Virus record (IMG/VR): IMGVR_UViG_3300009194_000044 | Location: 1-26,910 of that record | Strand: one strand, 5' to 3' | DNA: 26,910 nucleotides | Source: a virus | Part shown: piece by piece, positions 23,489 through 26,910 of the stretch | Position numbering within the stretch: position 1 is the first letter of the stretch | Layout: every line of letters begins with the position of its first letter | The notes under the pieces: model-generated | What the model was told of the DNA's origin: nothing | The model's input: the letters and a program-made list of their open reading frames with translations, nothing else | Database searches by the model: none | Made by a program: the position numbers and the translations under genes

Positions 23489-24046
23489 ATGGATAAAGTA
23501 TATAAAAAAATAGTTGATACTATCAACAACAACCAGGCAGAGTTTACCGCTCAAAACATCCCGGCCATACGCATGGTAGATGTTTATCTGGGGCAGCCCG
23601 ATGACCCCGAAAGTTTTGAAGTGTTTACACCCGGAGTATTTGTGGACTGGCAAATAATGCCGGGCCTCGATGGCAACCCCAGCGAGGTAAACATAGATTT
23701 GCACCTGGTGCAGGAGCCGGGTGCAGGTACCGAAAGCTTTTCGCAGCAAATAACCAAAGGCCTTGAGTATATACTGGTAATGAAAACGCTCAAAAAACTG
23801 ATGAACCGCATGAGGGCTGCCAACATTACTCCACTAACCTACAACGGCGAGCGGCCACGCCTTACCGAGTTTTTTAAATACCACATCGTAAGTTACAAGG
23901 CCTTTATCGATGCCGACAACGAAAGCATTCACCGACCTACCATTCAGGATATCGAACTCACCGACCTTGACCTTACCGATGGCAAAATAAGACAAAAAGA
24001 AGATTTGCCACCGGCTTCGCCCGCCATCGACACGTTCAGGCGTTAA
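23489..24046 (+). CDS. Probable tail completion / terminator protein
   Basis: This 185-residue protein is the last gene of the rightward late operon. An N-terminal helix (MDKVYKKIVDTINNNQAEF) is followed by a beta-rich core (AIRMVDVYLGQPDDPESFEVFTPGVFVDWQI, then SEVNIDLHLVQEPGAGTES) and a helical LEYILVMKTLKKLMNRM. Size, the FTPGVFVDW...V.I.LHLV pattern and position after a gpG-like gene fit a tail terminator (Mu gp37/lambda gpU-type), which caps the tube. I do not recognise a specific family. A 17-nt motif precedes it; a T-tailed hairpin for the opposite strand follows its stop. Confidence 0.6.
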   Translation: MDKVYKKIVDTINNNQAEFTAQNIPAIRMVDVYLGQPDDPESFEVFTPGVFVDWQIMPGLDGNPSEVNIDLHLVQEPGAGTESFSQQITKGLEYILVMKTLKKLMNRMRAANITPLTYNGERPRLTEFFKYHIVSYKAFIDADNESIHRPTIQDIELTDLDLTDGKIRQKEDLPPASPAIDTFRR

Positions 24047-24049
24047 AGC

Positions 24050-24082
24050 AAAAAAAGAGGGCCACCCAATATGGGCGGCCCT
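24050..24082 (-). terminator. Intrinsic terminator between convergent genes
   Basis: On the minus strand AGGGCC (24082-24077) pairs with GGCCCT (24063-24058), with an inner GGG/CCC pairing, and is followed by seven T (24056-24050). It terminates leftward transcripts from the 24109-25109 genes. In the plus direction there is no T tract, although the hairpin may also stop the late operon. Confidence 0.75.
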
Positions 24083-24108
24083 TACTCGTTGTAGCAGATA
24101 ACCAGGCG

Positions 24109-24318
24109 TTATTCCATTGCCGAAAACATATCTCTCAAGGTTCTCAAATAATCTATCTGCTCATCTACCATGCCCCAATATTGCTGGTCACGGTCGGCAG
24201 TGAGCGTGTACTTGGCCAGATTGAAGCAGGCATCATCCAGTACATGAGAGAGCTCACGAGGTGTAATGTCTTCGCTTACAAACTCCTTTACAGCCGTCAA
24301 ATCATAGTCCTTTTTCAT
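24109..24318 (-). CDS. Hypothetical small acidic protein
   Basis: This 69-residue protein is coupled to the antirepressor gene: its ATG overlaps the TGA of that gene (24315-24318). It looks all-helical: an N-terminal YDLTAVKEFVSEDITPRELSHVLDDACFNLAKYTL and a C-terminal VDEQIDYLRTLRDMFSAME. No DNA-binding or membrane motif is visible. Cotranscription with a Bro-N protein and the terminator just after it mark it as the last gene of a small leftward operon, probably regulatory or accessory. Confidence 0.65.
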   Translation of the reverse strand: MKKDYDLTAVKEFVSEDITPRELSHVLDDACFNLAKYTLTADRDQQYWGMVDEQIDYLRTLRDMFSAME

Positions 24319-25109
24319 GACTGGCCTCCTTTCTCATCAAAGAAACCATTAGACCGGAGCTTGCGACTTCCGGCCATTATTATTCTTGCGCCTGCCTTGC
24401 TACAAAACCAGGCAGGATGGGTATTTCCATATATCCAAATTTTGCAGGCCATTTCAGGGCCAAGCTTGCGGGCTGTTTGTGTAGAACCTGTGCGCACACG
24501 CATATTTGTGAGAATATCATTAAGGCTGTACCAATCCTTATCTTCAACAATAATATGCCGTATGTTAGCGTCAAGCATCGTAACAAAGTCAAAAGCAATG
24601 TGACGGGCATCAATCACCCGAACATCTATGGCATTTTTTTTGCTTTTATTAGTTTGCCCGTCAATTTGGTTGTGCGTTGATGTAATAGCATTGGCAAGTT
24701 TTCCCACGGCTTCCATCAATGCTGTCATTCCTTTTTCCAAACCTTCAATGCGCCGGTCAACATCCGGATCTACACCATAATGCCCGTTTTGTCTGATGGC
24801 AGGTAACACTTCTGAAGTAACCCATTTGCGAAACTTCTTAGCCTCCGGCTTGCTGCTACGCATAATCAATGCATATAAGCCGCTCTCGTTGACCATCAAA
24901 ACATTTCTGCTTTGACCTGAGCGGAAAATTTTTCCGTTCAGCTTTTCATCATCGTCAAGCCTTCTTGTTGCTTTGTGAACATGATCCAACCCAAGAATAT
25001 CGCAAATATCTTTTGCAACAAAGAAAGGTTGACCTTGAATTGATTCAACTTGTAAAGGTTGATTCTCATTAAAATTAAAAACCTTTACTAACTCATTTTT
25101 CTGTCCCAT
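24315..25109 (-). CDS. Bro-N domain antirepressor-like protein
   Basis: This is a 264-residue protein. Residues about 8-108 are a BRO N-terminal domain: VFNFNENQPLQVESIQGQPFFVAKDICDILGLDH, KATRRLDDDEK, VNESGLYALIMRSSKPEAKKFRKWVTSEVLPAIRQNG. A helical linker follows (about 118-150) and then a second domain (about 155-264) with WYSLNDILTNMRVRTGSTQTARKLG, resembling C-terminal parts of phage antirepressors. Such proteins counter a prophage repressor or act in early regulation. The region immediately upstream can form an elaborate RNA structure whose 8-nt element (TGACTTCC) ends 2 nt before the ATG. Confidence 0.85.
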   Translation of the reverse strand: MGQKNELVKVFNFNENQPLQVESIQGQPFFVAKDICDILGLDHVHKATRRLDDDEKLNGKIFRSGQSRNVLMVNESGLYALIMRSSKPEAKKFRKWVTSEVLPAIRQNGHYGVDPDVDRRIEGLEKGMTALMEAVGKLANAITSTHNQIDGQTNKSKKNAIDVRVIDARHIAFDFVTMLDANIRHIIVEDKDWYSLNDILTNMRVRTGSTQTARKLGPEMACKIWIYGNTHPAWFCSKAGARIIMAGSRKLRSNGFFDEKGGQS

Positions 25110-25286
25110 TAGGAAGTCATTTAATGGTAAAAAAAGAACACTGGCCGTTTAGGTGTGACTTCCAATTCAACGCGGGCGAAGAATCAGTCTGGTAGTTTCC
25201 ACCCAGACCACCATGCGGCCAGTGCCTTTATGTTTAAAAAACTAACTCAAAAGGGTATTGCCCCTGAGTGTTGAAATTGGAAGTCA
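25110..25286 (-). ncRNA. Structured leader or small RNA upstream of Bro-N gene, pseudoknot-capable
   Basis: The following pairings are visible. B' 25270-25286 pairs with B 25156-25171 (16 bp, one bulge). A' 25216-25224 pairs with A 25139-25147 (CACTGGCCG/CGGCCAGTG, 9 bp). Hairpin C is 25187-25192 with 25203-25208. Hairpin D is 25245-25249 with 25265-25269, with an inner GGG/CCC. The transcription order B'-D-A'-C-B-A makes the two long pairings interleave (pseudoknot topology). A is followed on the minus strand by TTC and seven T (25135-25129), terminator-like. A third GGAAGTCA copy (25112-25119 on plus) abuts the antirepressor start, so B could alternatively pair there and mask it. A promoter lies directly upstream. 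Function is inferred. Confidence 0.55.
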
Positions 25287-25290
25287 AGAG

Positions 25291-25322
25291 CAAATATATA
25301 AAATTATTTATTCCTTTTGCAA
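25291..25322 (-). promoter_or_regulatory. Bacteroidota-type promoter for the structured leader
   Basis: The minus strand shows TTG at 25322-25320, a 21-nt spacer, and TATATTTG at 25298-25291, a match to the -7 consensus TAnnTTTG. The predicted start, about seven bases on (near 25284), falls at the beginning of the first long pairing arm. The -33 part overlaps the end of the OB-fold protein gene. Confidence 0.6.
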
Positions 25323-25838
25323 GTCAGACAGTTTATTTCTCAAGTAATCCATTGTTGGCAGAAGTTCAGACTTTGATATTAAAACATTAACAAGCAGTCC
25401 ATCACACTTACCTTTTACAGTTACAAAATCACCTGAGTTTAAGTCTGACAAGCCGTCCGTTTTATTAAATGAACACTGCACGCTACGCACAAAATTACCA
25501 GCGTCAAGAGTAATATATGGACTTCCCATAATATCTTTCCCTATAGACTCCACCCTTCCTTGCACTATAACAACCTTGTCTTTCAAGTCCTCATCAGCTC
25601 GAATTTCATTTTTCTCATAATGAGCAACCATATTACGAGCCGTCCATGTATATTTTTCTCTTTTTTCGATTGTTTTCTGTAATTCAACAATCATAACACT
25701 GTCTTTTTGTGCTTGAGTCATTTCTGGTTCAGGAGTATATTCAACCGGGTCAATGACAACTGAAACAACAGCAATAACTACTGGTATAGCAATCAAAACA
25801 GCAATGCTGATACCAAACCATTTAAAAAACTTTTTCAT
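25308..25838 (-). CDS. Membrane-anchored OB-fold (tRNA_anti-like) protein
   Basis: I choose the ATG at 25838 (176 residues; MKKFFKWFGISIAVLIAIPVVIAVVSVVI) because the upstream extension to 26018 is low-quality and overlaps the antisense of the next gene. Residues about 4-29 form a signal anchor, and residues about 35-75 are charged and helical. From about 85 there is an OB-fold pattern: KVVIVQGRVESIGKDIMGSPYITLDAG, VQCSFNK, LNSGDFVTVKGKCDGLLVNVLISKSELL, as in the tRNA_anti-like family. Such proteins sit outside the inner membrane; the ligand is unknown. As a prophage gene it could be a lysogenic conversion or moron function. Confidence 0.75.
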   Translation of the reverse strand: MKKFFKWFGISIAVLIAIPVVIAVVSVVIDPVEYTPEPEMTQAQKDSVMIVELQKTIEKREKYTWTARNMVAHYEKNEIRADEDLKDKVVIVQGRVESIGKDIMGSPYITLDAGNFVRSVQCSFNKTDGLSDLNSGDFVTVKGKCDGLLVNVLISKSELLPTMDYLRNKLSDLQKE

Positions 25839-25866
25839 AGCAATAAATTTAGAAGTGAGTAAAAAA

Positions 25867-26097
25867 TCAAAAGAGTTGCATTTGCGACTCTTGTATAGTG
25901 TGTATTTGTTTGAGTTCGCGGCGCGCGTTGGTGCCGAGGTAATTATAGAAAGTACGTTGGGAAATATCGTAATTAGGCCGTACAATGTTGTCGAAAACCC
26001 ACTGCTGCGAAACGCCACGCCGTGTATGGGAGGTGGTTATTTCCTGTATCTTAATGATTCGACGCAATATATTTGCTCTATTATAGGCCACGTGCAA
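25867..26097 (-). CDS. Small helix-turn-helix-like protein
   Basis: This is a 76-residue, basic, helical protein: NRANILRRIIKIQEIT, then RRGVSQQWVFDNIVRPNYDISQRTFYNYLGTNARREL. The segment ISQRTFYNYLGTNA looks like the recognition helix of an HTH domain and recurs, in my recollection, in small early proteins of Bacteroidota prophages. No other domain is present. Its last codons form a short hairpin with a TGCATTTGCG loop (25871-25892) followed on the minus strand by T-rich sequence, perhaps a weak terminator. Role probably regulatory. Confidence 0.65.
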   Translation of the reverse strand: MHVAYNRANILRRIIKIQEITTSHTRRGVSQQWVFDNIVRPNYDISQRTFYNYLGTNARRELKQIHTIQESQMQLF

Positions 26098-26127
26098 ACT
26101 TTTTATTATTTTTACTCCTGTCCAGGG

Positions 26128-26157
26128 AGCTCCGTTGCATTTGCGCGGGGCTTTTTT
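26128..26157 (+). terminator. Terminator-like hairpin on the plus strand
   Basis: AGCTCCG (26128-26134) pairs with CGGGGCT (26146-26152; one G-T pair), followed by six T (26152-26157). The T tract is on the plus strand, yet no plus-strand gene is evident to its left. The loop TTGCATTTGCG matches two other hairpins in this region. Confidence 0.5.
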
Positions 26158-26178
26158 ATTTAAAACAAAATTAAACTT

Positions 26179-26280
26179 TTAGGCCGATACTTCCAAGGGC
26201 TGAGGCGCTAACGGCATGTAATATGCCAGTTTGCCGCAGGCGCGACACAAACCGGCACATACATGCGCGTTATAGTGCAT
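26179..26280 (-). CDS. Possible Cys-containing mini-protein
   Basis: This 33-residue ORF starts at ATG 26280, within the 3' hairpin of the upstream gene, and stops at TAA 26181-26179. It has three cysteines (C8, C12, C15) in VCAGLCRACGK, a zinc-binding-like spacing, followed by LAYYMPLAP. It lies in the only gap between two small genes of the same strand. Short length and the absence of a second metal-binding half make it uncertain. Confidence 0.35.
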   Translation of the reverse strand: MHYNAHVCAGLCRACGKLAYYMPLAPQPLEVSA

Positions 26281-26291
26281 TTGCCCACGCA

Positions 26292-26558
26292 CTACGGAAG
26301 TTCAATATAGAAACCCCCACGCTCAACCATCACTTCCATTCCTGCAATCTCTTCTTTGTCATAACCTTCCTCAATCAATTCCGACTTAGTTCTTAATTCA
26401 CATGGGTCGTCATCACCTGTCCAAATCAAATGACTGTTACTAATTTTGGCATCACCCAGCCCGCTCAATGTTTTATTACTTGCAACCACTATTAAATCTT
26501 GGTTTAATTGCTCTTTACTCATTTTGTCGAGCTTCTTTTTTAAGTCTTTAAGTTTCAT
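26292..26558 (-). CDS. Hypothetical early-region protein
   Basis: This is an 88-residue protein. The N-terminus is a Lys-rich helix (MKLKDLKKKLDKMSKEQLNQDL), followed by IVVASNKTLSGLGDAKISNSHLIWTGDDDP and an acidic helix ELIEEGYDKEEIAGMEVMVERGGFYIEL. This resembles small conserved proteins seen in Bacteroidota prophage early regions, but I cannot assign a function. There are no membrane or DNA-binding motifs. A 10-bp inverted repeat (GTTATAGTGC 26269-26278, GCACTATAAC 26591-26600) flanks the gene. Confidence 0.7.
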   Translation of the reverse strand: MKLKDLKKKLDKMSKEQLNQDLIVVASNKTLSGLGDAKISNSHLIWTGDDDPCELRTKSELIEEGYDKEEIAGMEVMVERGGFYIELP

Positions 26559-26730
26559 CTTTTACTGTTTTAATGCCTACCCGCAAAAACGCACTATAAC
26601 ATGCGGTCATAAAAAATTGCGGTGTAAGCGGTAAATATTTAATTTTCTACATTTATTCAAGTTCATTGGTTAGCGGAAAGTCGTGCAGTTAAATCCGCAA
26701 CTTTTCATACCGCCAGCCGTTAGAAAAGCA

Positions 26731-26910
26731 TTAACCCCATAGCACTCCAGTACCACCGCACGATCTACATGTGTCAGGTGTGGCATCTGAACTTAACCAT
26801 GCTCCGCTTGTCTGATTATAGAAGCCATTTGGAACTATCCCATTCCCGCAGCAAACAGGGCATACATGTGGGGTTAACGACTTTCTAACATCATGTGATA
26901 CGTCATCGCC
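26731..26910 (-). CDS. Zinc-ribbon protein, DnaJ-like CxxC/CxGTG (5' end outside window)
   Basis: The frame is open from the right edge for 59 codons to TAA at 26733-26731. It reads VCPVCCGNGIVPNGFYNQTSGAW, then DTCRSCGGTGVLWG. Two knuckles, CPVCCGNG and CRSCGGTG, match the CxxCxGxG pattern of DnaJ-type zinc fingers. Small phage proteins of this style, with VPNGFYNQTS in between, are common in Bacteroidota. The start codon and any upstream domain are missing. The 172 bp between it and the next gene hold no further ORF that I can support. Confidence 0.75.
   Translation of the reverse strand, partial: GDDVSHDVRKSLTPHVCPVCCGNGIVPNGFYNQTSGAWLSSDATPDTCRSCGGTGVLWG

Noticed and set aside
25156-25286. 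Inverted repeats as an invertible promoter (phase-variation switch)
   Set aside because: The arms are not perfect (one extra base), there is no recombinase gene nearby, and the additional nested and interleaved stems plus the T tract fit an RNA better. Not fully excluded.
25110-25290. Retron msr-msd RNA
   Set aside because: No reverse transcriptase is adjacent; the only RT in the window is about 24 kb away and carries DGR motifs.
25839-26018. N-terminal extension of the OB-fold protein to ATG 26018
   Set aside because: The extension overlaps the 76-residue gene in another frame and lacks protein-like character; the internal ATG at 25838 begins a clean signal anchor.
1-26910. tRNA genes, rRNA genes, CRISPR arrays, insertion sequences
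   Set aside because: No cloverleaf-like segment, regularly spaced repeats, or transposase ORF with terminal repeats was seen by reading the window.

Overview
The window looks like part of a Mu-like, contractile-tailed prophage or phage of a Bacteroidota host. The evidence for the phage type is the gene content: a Mu gp29-type portal, a Mu gpF-type minor head protein, a gp36-like gene, a gpG-like morphogenesis gene, a protease with a nested scaffold, and a sheath/tube/gp25/gpD/gpJ/gpI tail set. The evidence for the host is start codons preceded by A-rich rather than Shine-Dalgarno sequence, and promoter-like sites of the Bacteroidota TTG...TAnnTTTG type. No transposase, integrase or attachment site is visible; early genes probably continue past the right edge.

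Layout. (1) 1-3240, minus strand: a diversity-generating retroelement (DGR). A reverse transcriptase cut by the left edge has YMDD and the DGR-type IGxxxSQ motif. A 126-bp spacer separates it from an 87-bp template repeat (TR, 1094-1180). Next come a 67-codon ORF and a 611-residue beta-helix-like fibre carrying the matching variable repeat (VR, 2821-2907). TR and VR differ at 9 positions, all of them adenines in the TR read on the minus strand, which is the signature of mutagenic retrohoming. (2) 3242-15604, minus strand: late genes in the order protease/scaffold, major capsid, holin-like, sheath, tube, tail chaperone with a -1 frameshift site, baseplate hub, spike, gp25, endolysin, holin, LysM-like, Cys-rich mini-protein, gpJ, gpI, fibres. 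(3) 15605-15756: a divergent control region with repeats. (4) 15757-24046, plus strand: small and large terminase, gp36-like, portal, gpF with a nuclease-toxin-like tail, tape measure, gpG-like, and a tail-completion candidate. (5) 24109-26910, minus strand: a small protein, a Bro-N antirepressor preceded by a structured leader, an OB-fold membrane protein, an HTH-like small protein and a zinc-ribbon protein running off the edge.

The genes work together as head, packaging and tail modules transcribed divergently from about 15.6-15.75 kb. The DGR sits at the end of the tail-fibre operon and diversifies the most distal fibre, plausibly to change host range. Further items of note are a textbook -1 frameshift signal (A AAA AAC plus a 13-bp stem), a frameshifted fibre gene, a 17-nt motif placed 10-14 nt before several start codons, two promoter-plus-structured-RNA candidates on the minus strand, and a family of hairpins sharing a TGCATTTGC loop.
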